From Bacillota bacterium (GTDB lineage Bacteria > Bacillota > Sulfobacillia > JAJZYS01 > JAJZLH01), in the NCBI GenBank assembly GCA_021850485.1, contig JAJZLY010000029.1, positions 16,364-80,363 on the forward strand: a DNA stretch of 64,000 nt, given 5' to 3'. Positions 31,678 through 40,980 of the stretch are shown piece by piece; position 1 is the first letter of the stretch, and the number at the start of each line of letters is the position of its first letter. Below the pieces are notes generated by a model. It saw nothing but the letters and a program-made list of their open reading frames with translations, was not told the DNA's origin and made no database searches. Position numbers and translations under genes: made by a program.

Positions 31678-33195
31678 ATGGCCCAGAACCAAGAGGTGAG
31701 CGGTTCCTGGGGTCTGGCCCTGGCCGTGACCGTGATTGGTGCCTTCATGGCCATCCTCGACTCATCGATCGTCAATGTCGCCATCCCGCACATCATGCTG
31801 GTCTTCGGCGCGTCCACCCAATCCGTGCAGTGGATCGTTACGATCTATCTGCTGGCCTTGGGCGTGGTCGTTCCGCTCAGCGGATGGCTGTCCGACCGGG
31901 TCGGAATGAAGCAGCTATACATCGCGTCCCTGGTGGTGTTCACTTTCGGGTCGGCCTTGTCCGCCATCTCCCCGACGCTGAGCTTTTTGATCGTGGCCCG
32001 GGTGATCCAGGCGGTCGGCGGCGGCATGATCATGCCGGTCACCATGTCGATGGTCTACCGGATGGTGCCGAGGGACCGGATCGGCACGGCGATGGGATTT
32101 TGGGGGCTGTCGTTGCTCCTGGCACCGGCGCTTGGGCCGACCCTCGGCGGGTACTTGGTGCAGTATGTAGACTGGCGATGGATCTTTACCATCAACATTC
32201 CGATCGGCATCCTCGGTTCGATGGCTGCCTTTGCCTGGCTGCCGAACTTCACGCATCACCCAGCTGGCCGTCTGGATTGGCTGGGGGCGATCAGTTCGGC
32301 GACCGGATTGTTTTTCTTGTTGTTTGCCTTTACCGAAGGGCAGGCCTGGGGCTGGGGAGCCGAATCGATCGTTTTCTTCTTCTACGCCGCCGTGGTGGCG
32401 CTTGGCTTCTTCGTGGTCTGGGAATTGTACGGTGCCAAGCAGCCCCTGCTGGACCTCAGGGTCTTTCGCTACGGGTCGTACACGGCCAGCATTATCGCCT
32501 CCGTGATCATCAACGTCGGCATGTTTTCCGCGCTGTTCTTCGTGCCGCTGTTCTTGCAGAACCTGCGCGGACTATCGCCCTTTGACACCGGTCTGGCGAT
32601 GATGCCGGGGGCGCTTGCCACCGGTGTGATGATGCCGTTTGCCGGCCGCATCTACGACCGGATCGGACCGGTCATCCCGGGCGTGGTAGGCTTTGTGGTG
32701 ATGGCTTACGGCACGTTTTTGTTCCATACGATGACCGCCACGGTGCCGATCTCCCTGATCGTCTCTTGGATGGTCATCCGCGGCCTGGGCATGGGGCTGT
32801 GCATGATGCCGCTGATGACCGGCGGCATGTCGGTGGTGCCGATTGCGATGATTCCGCGGGCGAGCGCTGTCCAAAACATCATGCAGCGGATCGCCGGATC
32901 GTTTGGCATCGCCATCTTGACCTCGGTGATGCTGAACCAGCAGGGCGCCTATGCCTCCCAGATCAGTTCTACCCTGACCGCCGCCTCGCCGATGGCGCCA
33001 TCCATTTTGGCCCAGGGTCCGAATCTGTTGGTTCAGCTATGGCAGGAGGTGCAGGGCCTGGCCCTGATCCGGGCCATGGACAACGTCTTCGTGCTGGCGG
33101 CAGCACTATTGCTGGTAGCGGTGATCCCCGTGCTGTTCGTCCGCCGGCACCTGAATCCGGACGCAGAGGCTGCGGGCCTGGCCATGGTGGAGTGA
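31678..33195 (+). CDS. DHA2-family (EmrB/QacA type) multidrug efflux MFS transporter
   Basis: 505 residues with ~14 hydrophobic spans. LDSSIVNVAIPHI near residue 25 and the motif A-like GWLSDRVGMKQLY near residue 65 are DHA2 hallmarks; motif C lies around LLLAPALGPTLGGYLV. It is a proton-driven exporter of lipophilic toxins in the cytoplasmic membrane. A good GGAGGGTG site precedes ATG 31678. It is third in the marR-emrA-emrB operon. Confidence 0.88.
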   Translation: MAQNQEVSGSWGLALAVTVIGAFMAILDSSIVNVAIPHIMLVFGASTQSVQWIVTIYLLALGVVVPLSGWLSDRVGMKQLYIASLVVFTFGSALSAISPTLSFLIVARVIQAVGGGMIMPVTMSMVYRMVPRDRIGTAMGFWGLSLLLAPALGPTLGGYLVQYVDWRWIFTINIPIGILGSMAAFAWLPNFTHHPAGRLDWLGAISSATGLFFLLFAFTEGQAWGWGAESIVFFFYAAVVALGFFVVWELYGAKQPLLDLRVFRYGSYTASIIASVIINVGMFSALFFVPLFLQNLRGLSPFDTGLAMMPGALATGVMMPFAGRIYDRIGPVIPGVVGFVVMAYGTFLFHTMTATVPISLIVSWMVIRGLGMGLCMMPLMTGGMSVVPIAMIPRASAVQNIMQRIAGSFGIAILTSVMLNQQGAYASQISSTLTAASPMAPSILAQGPNLLVQLWQEVQGLALIRAMDNVFVLAAALLLVAVIPVLFVRRHLNPDAEAAGLAMVE

Positions 33196-33196
33196 G

Positions 33197-33808
33197 ATGA
33201 GCGCGGCACTGGTCCCGATTGCCGTAGGGTTTGTGGCGATGGCGGTTTCCGTCTTGGTGATCTTGAACCTGAGCCTGGCGGCTGGAGCCAGGGCGGTGCC
33301 AGATGCCGCCGGCGAGACGGCTGCTGAGACTCAAGAGCAACCGCCCGTTGCCGAAGACCAGCAGCTCAAGCGCCAAGAACCAGATCAGGAGTCCGGACTG
33401 GACCTACCGTCCTTCCAGGACCTAGATGCGTTGCGCCGCCTGCCTGGCGTGCGCGGCGTGGCCCTGTGGGGCGCGCACGGTGCCGTGCTGCGGGCCGAGG
33501 GCGAGCTCTTGGAGACGATCTTGCCGGAGGCGGCGCGGGTGCTAGACACGTTGCGCCAGGCAGGGGGAGCAGTTGGCTCCGGGCCCTGGATGTCGTTCAA
33601 GGTCGAGGGCTTGACCGGTTCCATCTACGGCGCCCGCATGCACGGCGTTTCCTTGGTGGTGGTTACGGACCCCTCTGCCGAGGCGAGCCAGATCGAACGC
33701 CAGCTCTACCAGACCACCTTGCACACACCTGCTGAGCTGGCGCAGACCGATGCGCGCCCGGCGTCTGATGACCTGGATGAGCCGACCGAGCTGGAGGCCT
33801 CGCCGTAG
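33197..33808 (+). CDS. Membrane-anchored roadblock/LC7-like protein
   Basis: 203 residues. An N-terminal transmembrane helix (~5-27) is followed by an acidic, Gln/Glu-rich linker (~30-75). A ~95-residue domain then reads like roadblock/LC7: LDALRRLPGVRGVALWGAHGAVL, two helices, GSGPWMSFKVEGL, GVSLVVVTDP. Roadblock proteins usually regulate Ras-like GTPases, but no GTPase gene is near. It starts one base after the emrB stop, so it belongs to the efflux operon. Its role there is unknown. The domain call is by eye. Confidence 0.55.
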   Translation: MSAALVPIAVGFVAMAVSVLVILNLSLAAGARAVPDAAGETAAETQEQPPVAEDQQLKRQEPDQESGLDLPSFQDLDALRRLPGVRGVALWGAHGAVLRAEGELLETILPEAARVLDTLRQAGGAVGSGPWMSFKVEGLTGSIYGARMHGVSLVVVTDPSAEASQIERQLYQTTLHTPAELAQTDARPASDDLDEPTELEASP

Positions 33809-33858
33809 AGGTGCGCACTCCCGTCACCGATACGATCGGTTCGACCGGCCATCTGTTG

Positions 33859-34488
33859 CTAGATAAGGGTATCAAACTGCCGGTCACCGGCGTCCCCCAA
33901 TCCAGGCACGATGAAGGCCTGCTCATTGAGGACGCTGTCTAGGGCTGCGGCGTAGACTTTGACAGCCGGTGCCTTCTTGGCGATCAGACTGACTCCGGCG
34001 GGTGCCGCCACGACGCACAGCAGCCGGATCTCTTGGACCTTTGCCTGGGTCAGAAGGTCTGCGGCGAAGGCCGCTGATCCGCCGGTAGCCAGCATCGGGT
34101 CGAGCAGGATGGCGATTTTGCCCGAAATGGCCGCCGGCAGTTTGGCGTAGTAGGGCACCGGCAGCCGGGAGTCCTCGTCCCGATAGACCCCAAGATGACA
34201 AACGGCGGCGCCGGGGAACAGGGCGTGCACCGCATCGATCATGCCCAGCCCAGCGCGCAGCACCGGCACCAGGACCAGCCGAGCGCTTTCGAGTCGCGCT
34301 CCTGCGGTCCGGGCCAGCGGAGTGGTGACGGTCACCGGCTCGGTTGCCAGATCTGCCGTGGCTCCGACCGCCAGCACGGTGGCGATATCCCGCAGGGCCG
34401 CACGGAACGCCGCTGGTTCGGTGCGGGCGTCGCGCAGCTGGGTCAGGCGATCGTCGATCAGAGGGTGGCGGAGGACAGTAAATGGCAC
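33859..34488 (-). CDS. upp: Uracil phosphoribosyltransferase
   Basis: 209 residues. It makes UMP from uracil and PRPP. The PRPP loop is ILLDPMLATGGSAAFAADLL near residue 130, and the C-terminal uracil-binding region includes VPGLGDAGDRQF. Length and the N-terminal HPLIDDRLTQLRD match Upp. It is a salvage enzyme and a monocistronic unit as far as seen. Confidence 0.93.
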   Translation of the reverse strand: MPFTVLRHPLIDDRLTQLRDARTEPAAFRAALRDIATVLAVGATADLATEPVTVTTPLARTAGARLESARLVLVPVLRAGLGMIDAVHALFPGAAVCHLGVYRDEDSRLPVPYYAKLPAAISGKIAILLDPMLATGGSAAFAADLLTQAKVQEIRLLCVVAAPAGVSLIAKKAPAVKVYAAALDSVLNEQAFIVPGLGDAGDRQFDTLI

Positions 34489-34565
34489 AGCGATCCCTCG
34501 CTTTTGACTTGGAACTGGTGCTCCTTAGGCCCTTGGCTTCGAGTGCGCAACAGTCCTTCCTGTTC

Positions 34566-35498
34566 CTAGGTCTCGGACCGGATCGGCAGTTCAGGCGGCG
34601 GGGCCGGCCTGCGCCGAGCCAGACTCACCATCGAAACGGCACCGACCACCAGGCCGCCGCCCGCATAGCCTTGGACGGATAGCACCTGGCCCAAGATCAG
34701 TCCACCCGCCAAGGCGGCGGCAGCGGCCTCAGCAGTGGCGATCACCGCCGCCTCGGTGGCGGTCATCCGGCTCACGCCCCACAGGTAGAGGCCAAAGGGA
34801 ATGAGCGTGCCGCCGACCACCACGGCCGCAACCAGCAGCCAATCTGAAGGTGTCAAGGCGGGCGCATGCCAGGGCGGAGCGAAAAGGGAAAAGGCGACGC
34901 CACCCGCCACAAAGCCATAGGCGGTGGTGGGCCAAGGCCCAATGCGCGCCATCAACCGGGCCGGATAAAGGGTGTAAAAGGCAGCCGCCACCGCCGAGCC
35001 AAGGCCAAAAAACAGGGCCGCCGGCGAGATGTCGGCGCCGGCTCCAGAAAGGGCGAGCAAGGTGGTCCCCAGCACGGCGAGTGCCACGCCGCCGACCACC
35101 CGGACGGCGGGTCGCACTTCCCGAGCCACAAGCTGCCAGCCCACGACCAGGGCCGGGGAGAGATACTGCAAAAAGGTGGCCGTGGCGACGTTTGAAACGG
35201 CGATGGCGGCGAAGTACGTGAACTGGACCAACCCCAGGCCCAAGATGCCAAAGACGGCCAGCGGCAGCAGATCGCGCCGCAGATTGATCTTAGGTCGGAG
35301 CACCAGGCTGAGCACCAGCCCCGAGCCGAGCATGCGCACGGTCACTAACCAAGCCGGGGAGACAAGAAGCTGCTGAAACAAGATCTGGGCCAGCGTTCCG
35401 GATAGTCCCCACAGGCAAGCGGCGACCAGCACCGCCACTACGGCCAAGCGGTGATCAGAAGGCGGCCATGCAAGACGCCGCTGACGGGCGAAGTTCAT
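34566..35498 (-). CDS. EamA/DMT-family transporter
   Basis: 310 residues with about ten membrane spans arranged as two EamA repeats (ACLWGLSGTLAQ in the first; AVIATAEAAAAALAGGLILGQ in the second). It probably exports or imports a small metabolite; the substrate cannot be told. Its ATG overlaps the stop of the Y-family polymerase gene, so it is the distal gene of that operon, an unusual pairing without obvious functional logic. Confidence 0.8.
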   Translation of the reverse strand: MNFARQRRLAWPPSDHRLAVVAVLVAACLWGLSGTLAQILFQQLLVSPAWLVTVRMLGSGLVLSLVLRPKINLRRDLLPLAVFGILGLGLVQFTYFAAIAVSNVATATFLQYLSPALVVGWQLVAREVRPAVRVVGGVALAVLGTTLLALSGAGADISPAALFFGLGSAVAAAFYTLYPARLMARIGPWPTTAYGFVAGGVAFSLFAPPWHAPALTPSDWLLVAAVVVGGTLIPFGLYLWGVSRMTATEAAVIATAEAAAAALAGGLILGQVLSVQGYAGGGLVVGAVSMVSLARRRPAPPPELPIRSET

Positions 35499-36793
35499 GG
35501 CGCCTTCTTTCGTCGGCGGCTGAACCCCGGCTCGGAGCGATCAGCGATGGCGCCAGTGCGAAAAGACGACCCGTGTCGGGTGGAGTCGTAGAGTTCTTGA
35601 CCAGCCGAACCCAGCGTCGAGGCCCACAGCATGGCGTCGTCGCCATAGCGCTGGCGGATCTGGTCTACCGTCTCAGCCAGTGCCCGTTTGGCGTGCCCAG
35701 GCGCGTCGAACAAGGTGGCCGGCTCCGGTGCCATCGGCACCAGACCGGACACGGAAACGCCGGCAAGTCGGCATGGGAAGATACTCTCGGGGAATCTGGC
35801 CAGTAGGGTCAGCGCGTAGCGGAAGATCTCCTCGGTTAGGCAAGCCGGCTGCTTGGCGGTCAGTTGTCGATCGTGCGTGGAAAATGCTCTGTCGCGCACG
35901 GTGAGAGAGATCTGTCTGCCTGCCAGACCGGCGCGGCGCAGCCGTGATGCGACCTGATCGGCCAGCGCCAGGAGGATCGGTCTCAGGTCGTCGGGACCGG
36001 CGATGTCTTGGGCGAAGGTGAGCTCGTGGCTGATCGACTTGGCCGCCGCCGCCGCCACTTTCACAGTCGCCGAGCCGTCGCCCCGCAGATCGGCCTGAAA
36101 GGTGTTCCCCACCTGACCGATCAGGGACGTGAGCTGGTGCGGTGTGGTCGCCGCCAGCTGGCCAATGGTCAGGATGGAAAATGCACGCAGACGTGCCGCC
36201 GTCTTCGGCCCGATGCCGTGGAAGGCTTCAATCGGCAGTGGATGCAGCACTCTGGCGACATCTGCCGGCTGTAGTTGAAACACGCCGGAGGACTCGCGCT
36301 TGGCGATGTGTGACGCCATCTTCGCCAAGAACCGGGTGGTCGAGACGCCGATCGAAACGGGCAGGTTCAATTCCGTCCGGATCGCCCGGCGGATCTCAAC
36401 GCAGGCCGCCACGGCACCTTGAGCCAGCGCCGGGCAGCCTTGAAGGTCGAAGAAGGCTTCGTCGATGGATACCCACTCGACCAGTGGGGTGAACCGCTCC
36501 AGCAAAGCGCCCATCGCCCGCTGGCTGCGGCGGTAGAGTTCGTGGTCTGGCGGCGTCACAACCAGGTCTGGGCAAGCGGCCAGTGCCTGCCCCAGCGGCA
36601 TGGCCGTGCGCACACCTAGAGCCCTGGCTTCGTAGCTGGCGGTCAGGACGATCGATCGCCGGTCGCTGGGGTCGATGGCCACTGCCAGCGGCCGCCCGGC
36701 GAGCGACGGGTCGGCGATTACTGCACAACTGGCGAACATGGCATTCACGTCGACCAGACATATCGTCGTGCCGACAGCGAGCACACTACTCAC
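35495..36793 (-). CDS. Y-family DNA polymerase (DinB/UvrX-like)
   Basis: 432 residues. Translesion DNA synthesis. The palm motif I is CLVDVNAMFASC near residue 12, SYEARALGVRTAMP is the fingers region, the catalytic VSIDEAFFDL lies near residue 108, and an HhH region GIGPKTAARLRAF near residue 195. The little-finger domain and C-terminal tail (GYL-like GDDAMLWAST) resemble the Gram-positive UvrX/YqjW branch more than classical DinB. GTG 36793 is preceded by GGAGG at 7 bases. No clear LexA box was found. Confidence 0.85.
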   Translation of the reverse strand: MSSVLAVGTTICLVDVNAMFASCAVIADPSLAGRPLAVAIDPSDRRSIVLTASYEARALGVRTAMPLGQALAACPDLVVTPPDHELYRRSQRAMGALLERFTPLVEWVSIDEAFFDLQGCPALAQGAVAACVEIRRAIRTELNLPVSIGVSTTRFLAKMASHIAKRESSGVFQLQPADVARVLHPLPIEAFHGIGPKTAARLRAFSILTIGQLAATTPHQLTSLIGQVGNTFQADLRGDGSATVKVAAAAAKSISHELTFAQDIAGPDDLRPILLALADQVASRLRRAGLAGRQISLTVRDRAFSTHDRQLTAKQPACLTEEIFRYALTLLARFPESIFPCRLAGVSVSGLVPMAPEPATLFDAPGHAKRALAETVDQIRQRYGDDAMLWASTLGSAGQELYDSTRHGSSFRTGAIADRSEPGFSRRRKKAP

Positions 36794-36887
36794 TTAGGTG
36801 CCTCCGATCGATAATGCAGAAGGGCTCTTCGGCTCCCTGATGGAAGCACCTTCAGGCTGGGACGACTGGAAGTCCAAGGAGGATGTC

Positions 36888-37673
36888 ATGGCGTCAGAGC
36901 TGGTTGCAAGTACGCGTCTGGGGGCCGTTACCACCATTACCCTGAACCGGGCGGAGGCCTTGAACGCCCTGACCAGGGAACTGCGCAGTGCGTTGCGGTC
37001 AGAACTCGAAACAGCCCTAGGCGACCGTTCGGTGCGCGCCGTGGTGTTGACCGGAGCCGGCCGCGCCTTCTCGGTAGGCCAGGATCTGCAAGAGATGCGG
37101 CGCTTTCAGGACGCGGGAGAGGACATGGAGCGGCTGGTTACAGACGAATACATGCCGATCTTTCGCATCTTGCGCCAGAGCCCGAAGCCGATTGTGGCGG
37201 CACTGAATGGTCCGGCGGTGGGCGGCGGCATGAGTTTGGCCCTGGCCTGTGACATTCGTCTGGCCACAGCCAAGGCCACATTGGTTGCAGGCTTCGTCAA
37301 GGTCGCCCTGAGCCCTGACACAGGTGCTAGTTTTCTGCTGGCGCGCTCTGTCGGTTTGGCCAAGGCGCTGGAGCTGTGCCTGACCGGCGATGCGTTGTCC
37401 CCTGAAGACGCCAAGAGCCTTGGCCTGGTCCGTGCGGTACTGGCCGACCCAGAGGCAGTATTGGCCGCTGCCCAAGACTTAGCGGCCAGCTTGGCCAGCG
37501 GTCCCCGCCTGGCCCTCCAAGAGATCCGGCAGGTGCTCTACCACGCTGCCGAAGCCCCATGGGAGGCGGCGGTGGCCGCAGAGCTGGCAGCTCAGATCCG
37601 TTTGGGCGCGAGCACCGATCACCCAGAAGCGGTCCGTGCCTTCCTGGAAAAGCGCCCGCCACGGTTCGAGTAG
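36888..37673 (+). CDS. Enoyl-CoA hydratase/isomerase, PaaG-like
   Basis: 261 residues, crotonase fold. The oxyanion-hole strands are AFSVGQDLQEM and NGPAVGGGMSLALACDI. ALSPDTGASFLLARSVG carries an Asp where PaaG-type isomerases have their catalytic acid, and the hydratase Glu pair is not evident. Length equals PaaG. With paaABCD 7 kb downstream it may isomerise the ring epoxide of phenylacetyl-CoA to the oxepin, but a general enoyl-CoA isomerase cannot be excluded. I chose ATG 36888, behind AAGGAGGA; the ORF-track start at 36798 is spurious. Confidence 0.78.
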   Translation: MASELVASTRLGAVTTITLNRAEALNALTRELRSALRSELETALGDRSVRAVVLTGAGRAFSVGQDLQEMRRFQDAGEDMERLVTDEYMPIFRILRQSPKPIVAALNGPAVGGGMSLALACDIRLATAKATLVAGFVKVALSPDTGASFLLARSVGLAKALELCLTGDALSPEDAKSLGLVRAVLADPEAVLAAAQDLAASLASGPRLALQEIRQVLYHAAEAPWEAAVAAELAAQIRLGASTDHPEAVRAFLEKRPPRFE

Positions 37674-37701
37674 ATCAAGCTCCGATCTAAGGAGTGAGCA
37701 A

Positions 37702-38478
37702 ATGCTACCGGAGAAGACGTTCGAGGGTCAGCTGGCGATTGTCACGGGTGGTGGCTCTGGCATCGGCCTGGCTGTTGCCTCGGAGATCAGTCGCTTGGGA
37801 GGACGTGTGGTGCTCGCTGGCCGCAAGCCTGAGCGGTTGGCCGACGCGGTCGCTGCCTTGACGGCGGCAGGCGGCAGGGCCATGGCACAGCCTACGGACG
37901 TGCGCCAGCCCGAACAAGTCGACGCGCTGGTGGAAGCCGCCTTGGCCTGGGGTGGCAGCGTCGACATGTTGGTCAACTCCGCTGCCGGCAACTTTCTGGT
38001 CGATGCCGACCAATTGTCAGTCAATGGCTGGCTGGCTGTGGTCAACACTGTGTTGAACGGTACGTTCTTTTGCTCGCGAGCCGTCGGCCGGCAAATGATC
38101 GCATCGGGGCGTGGTGGCCGCATCGTTTCGATCGTGGCCAGCTATGCCTGGACCGGAGGGCCGCACACGGTGCACTCGGCTTCGGCCAAGGCCGGCGTGG
38201 TGGCGATGACCCGCACCTTGGCCGCAGAGTGGGCCAGGCATGGGGTGCGGGTCAATGCCGTGTGTCCGGGACCGACGGACACCGAGGGGGCGAGACCGCT
38301 GTGGCAGGATCCCCTGGCTCGAGAGCGCCTGCTCGCCAGCATCCCCGTGGGTCGGTTCGCCAAACCCGAAGAGATTGCCCAAGCCACCACCTATCTGTTA
38401 TCGCCTTACGCCGACTATGTGAACGGAGAGGTGCTGGTGATCGACGGCGGCGAGTGGCTGGGCAAGGGGCTGAGCTGA
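37702..38478 (+). CDS. SDR-family 2,4-dienoyl-CoA reductase-like protein
   Basis: 258 residues. The cofactor motif GGGSGIGLAV and NSAAGNFLVDADQLSVN are those of 2,4-dienoyl-CoA reductases (DECR/YkuF). The usual SDR YxxxK reads HSASAKAG, with no tyrosine, exactly as in that subgroup. The C-terminal PGPTDTEGARPL also fits. It would reduce dienoyl-CoA in oxidation of unsaturated fatty acids. ATG 37702 follows AAGGAGTGAG. It is second in a four-gene acyl-CoA block. Confidence 0.8.
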   Translation: MLPEKTFEGQLAIVTGGGSGIGLAVASEISRLGGRVVLAGRKPERLADAVAALTAAGGRAMAQPTDVRQPEQVDALVEAALAWGGSVDMLVNSAAGNFLVDADQLSVNGWLAVVNTVLNGTFFCSRAVGRQMIASGRGGRIVSIVASYAWTGGPHTVHSASAKAGVVAMTRTLAAEWARHGVRVNAVCPGPTDTEGARPLWQDPLARERLLASIPVGRFAKPEEIAQATTYLLSPYADYVNGEVLVIDGGEWLGKGLS

Positions 38479-38479
38479 G

Positions 38480-39277
38480 GTGGAGCAGTCCCAAGAGCTG
38501 CGTGGCAAGTGGGCGCTGGTGACCGGGGCATCGCGCGGCATCGGAGCTGGCTGCGCTCTGGCCCTGGCGGCCCGAGGAGCTGACATTGCGGTGCACTACC
38601 ACCGCCAGCGCGACGCGGCCGAGCAAATCGTGGCCGAGGTAGGGGCCATGGGCCGGCGAGCCGCGTTGCTACAGGCGGATCTGGCGCAGCCGCAAGAGGT
38701 CACGGCCATGGCCGAGGCCTTCCAGCGGGTCAGTCCCCAACTGGACGTGCTGGTGCTGGCAGCCGCCGCCACCGCCTTCAAGCGGGTCGAAGAGATCCGC
38801 CCGCATCATCTGGCGAAAACCTACAACTTGGTCGTGGGTGGCATGGTCCAACTGGTCCAAGAGGTCCTTCCGTCGATTGGCCCGGGCGGGCGGGTGATTG
38901 CCATCAGCGGCCAGGGAACAGACTTCACGCTCCCTGGATACGCCCTGCTTGGTTCGGCCAAGGGAGCGATGGAGGTGCTCGTCCGCTATCTGGCCCGCGA
39001 GCTGGGCGGACGACAGATCACGGCCAATTGCATCAGTCCCGGCGTGGTGGACACAGACTCTGCCCGGTTCTACGCTCAAGACACCTATCCAGAGTTCGTG
39101 GCTCGCGTGGCGGCAGCCACCGCTGTCGGCCGGATCGGAACCGCCGCCGATGTGGCCGCCGCGGTTTGTTTTTTGGCTTCACCTCAAGCTGGCTACATCA
39201 CGGGGCAGGTGCTGGTGGTGGATGGCGGGCTGGGCCTGAGTTCTTTGCCGTTTATGAACCAGGATACCTCGCCCTAG
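38480..39277 (+). CDS. SDR-family oxidoreductase, FabL-like
   Basis: 265 residues. The NADP motif is GASRGIGAGCAL. The active-site stretch ISGQGTDFTLPGYALLGSAKGAMEVLVRYLAREL resembles FabL-type enoyl-ACP reductases, with YALLGSAK in place of the classic YxxxK. It ends with the SDR signature GQVLVVDGGLGL. FabL reduces trans-2-enoyl-ACP in fatty-acid synthesis; a catabolic dehydrogenase is the alternative. It starts at GTG 38480, one base after the previous stop, so it is co-transcribed. Confidence 0.65.
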   Translation: MEQSQELRGKWALVTGASRGIGAGCALALAARGADIAVHYHRQRDAAEQIVAEVGAMGRRAALLQADLAQPQEVTAMAEAFQRVSPQLDVLVLAAAATAFKRVEEIRPHHLAKTYNLVVGGMVQLVQEVLPSIGPGGRVIAISGQGTDFTLPGYALLGSAKGAMEVLVRYLARELGGRQITANCISPGVVDTDSARFYAQDTYPEFVARVAAATAVGRIGTAADVAAAVCFLASPQAGYITGQVLVVDGGLGLSSLPFMNQDTSP

Positions 39278-39353
39278 GCGCCCGCCTGGGAGGCGGCGTC
39301 ACGCCTCGGCGATGGCGGTGCCGGCTGTGGCGCTGAAGAGAGGGAGGATTGGC

Positions 39354-40106
39354 ATGGCCGAGGCGAGACGAGTGATGATTTCCGGCTCTGGTCAGGGCAT
39401 CGGGAGGGCGTGCGCCCTAGCCTTCGCCCAACTGGGCGCTCGGGTGGCGGTGATGGCCCGCACCGAGCAAAGCGCGCACACCACGAGCGCCGAGATCCGG
39501 CGGGCGGGCGGCGATGCCACCGCCATCTGGGGAGACCTGACCGAACCAGGCCAGCCAGCCAGGCAGACAGAGCAGGCGCTGGCCTGGCTGGGCGGCCTGG
39601 ACGTGCTGGTGCACAATGCCGGGTGGACGCTGACCCGCCCTTTTTTAGAGGATGGGCCGGACTACTGGCGGCAGGTGATCGGTTTGAACCTGATGGCCGC
39701 ACTGGCCATCACCCACCTCGCCTTGCCGGCGCTGATCGAGGCTGAGGGCGTGATGGTCAGCGTGAGTTCCGACGCCGGGCGGGCCGGCATGGGCGGGGAG
39801 GCAGTCTATGCGGCCGCCAAAGGCGGCCTCACCGCCTTCACCAAGTCGATCGCCCAGGAGGTAGCGCGCCATGGCGTGCGGGCGAATGTGGTATCACCGG
39901 GACTGGTTCGCACCCGGATCATCGAGATCAACCAAGAGGATGCGCGGGCCGCACGGGTGATCGAGCGAATTGTGGCGCGCAATCCGCAGCGCAGAATGGC
40001 AGAGCCTGAAGAAGTGGCAGCGGCAGTGGTCTTCCTGGCCAGCCCGGCCGCCAGTCACATCACCGGTCAGGTGCTGTCGGTGAACGGTGGGCTGCAGATG
40101 GCGTGA
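39354..40106 (+). CDS. SDR-family oxidoreductase, FabG-like
   Basis: 250 residues with a complete classical SDR set: GSGQGIGRACAL, HNAGW, Ser in SVSSDAGRAGMGG, and YAAAKGG for the YxxxK pair, ending GQVLSVNGGLQMA. It probably oxidises or reduces a 3-hydroxyacyl-CoA/ACP or other alcohol. ATG 39354 follows GAGGGAGGATT; the ORF-track start at 39312 is rejected. It is last in the acyl-CoA block before sdh. Confidence 0.78.
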   Translation: MAEARRVMISGSGQGIGRACALAFAQLGARVAVMARTEQSAHTTSAEIRRAGGDATAIWGDLTEPGQPARQTEQALAWLGGLDVLVHNAGWTLTRPFLEDGPDYWRQVIGLNLMAALAITHLALPALIEAEGVMVSVSSDAGRAGMGGEAVYAAAKGGLTAFTKSIAQEVARHGVRANVVSPGLVRTRIIEINQEDARAARVIERIVARNPQRRMAEPEEVAAAVVFLASPAASHITGQVLSVNGGLQMA

Positions 40107-40229
40107 CCTTGTCCGATTTGGATTGCAGCGCGACCATGGCGAAGGCATTGTGCAAACGCCTCACGACCTCTCCGCCGGCGGCAAGGCTGAGCGGCACCGT
40201 TAGGACGCGATCGAAAAGGGGAGGATCTG

Positions 40230-40979
40230 ATGGCTCAGCCTGCGGGTGTGCTGGCCCCAGCTCCGGGACGCAAGAAGTGGGAATGGCCCTGGTGGGTGTC
40301 CCCGGTTGGCACGGTCAGCGCACTGGGCCTGTTTTCCATCTACTCGGTCTGGGAGACGCTGACCCACAGCAGTGGCCAGTACCATAACTATCTTTCGCCA
40401 TTTTTCTCTCCAGACGTGCGTAGCATCGGCATTCAGTTTCTTCCCGCTATCTGGGTGGTGTGGGCTCCGCTGTTGTTTCGGGCGACTTGCTATTACTACC
40501 GCAAGGCCTACTACAGGTCATTTTTCGCAGATCCCCTGACCTGTGCTCGGCCAGAGCGACCCGGCCGATCCTATACGGGTGAGACCCGGCTACCCTTCGT
40601 CTTGAACAACCTGCATCGCTTCTTCTTTTATGTGACGGTCGTGGTCATGGCCTTTTTGTGGTACGACGCGGTGCGGGCCTTCATCTTCCCGAGCGGATTT
40701 GGAATCGGTGTCGGATCGTTGCTGATGTTGCTCAACGTGATCTTGCTCTCGATATACACATTTTCATGCCACGCCTTTCGCCACTTGGTGGGCGGCAGTC
40801 TGGACTGTTTCAGCTGTGCGCGCGGACCAATCTTGCGCTACTCGTTGTGGAAGACGGTTTCCAAGTGGAATCAAGACCACGCCACCTGGGCCTGGTTGTC
40901 CATGTTCTCGGTGTGGGGTACCGATCTCTATATCCGGCTCTTGATCAGCGGCGTTTTGCATGATGTGAGGTTGTTCTGA
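40230..40979 (+). CDS. sdhC: Succinate dehydrogenase membrane subunit
   Basis: 249 residues with five or six hydrophobic spans and conserved histidines in NNLHRFFFYVT and FSCHAFRHLVGG that could bind heme. It is a single large anchor like the one encoded before sdhA and sdhB in Sdh1 of mycobacteria, not the small SdhC/SdhD pair of E. coli. It anchors SdhAB and passes electrons to quinone. ATG 40230 follows GGGGAGGATCTG. The sdhA start is one base after its stop. Confidence 0.8.
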   Translation: MAQPAGVLAPAPGRKKWEWPWWVSPVGTVSALGLFSIYSVWETLTHSSGQYHNYLSPFFSPDVRSIGIQFLPAIWVVWAPLLFRATCYYYRKAYYRSFFADPLTCARPERPGRSYTGETRLPFVLNNLHRFFFYVTVVVMAFLWYDAVRAFIFPSGFGIGVGSLLMLLNVILLSIYTFSCHAFRHLVGGSLDCFSCARGPILRYSLWKTVSKWNQDHATWAWLSMFSVWGTDLYIRLLISGVLHDVRLF

Positions 40980-40980
40980 A

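Noticed and set aside
33859-36793. SOS-regulated operon with the Y-family polymerase
   Set aside because: No CGAAC-N4-GTTCG or CTG-N10-CAG LexA-type box was found upstream of 36793.
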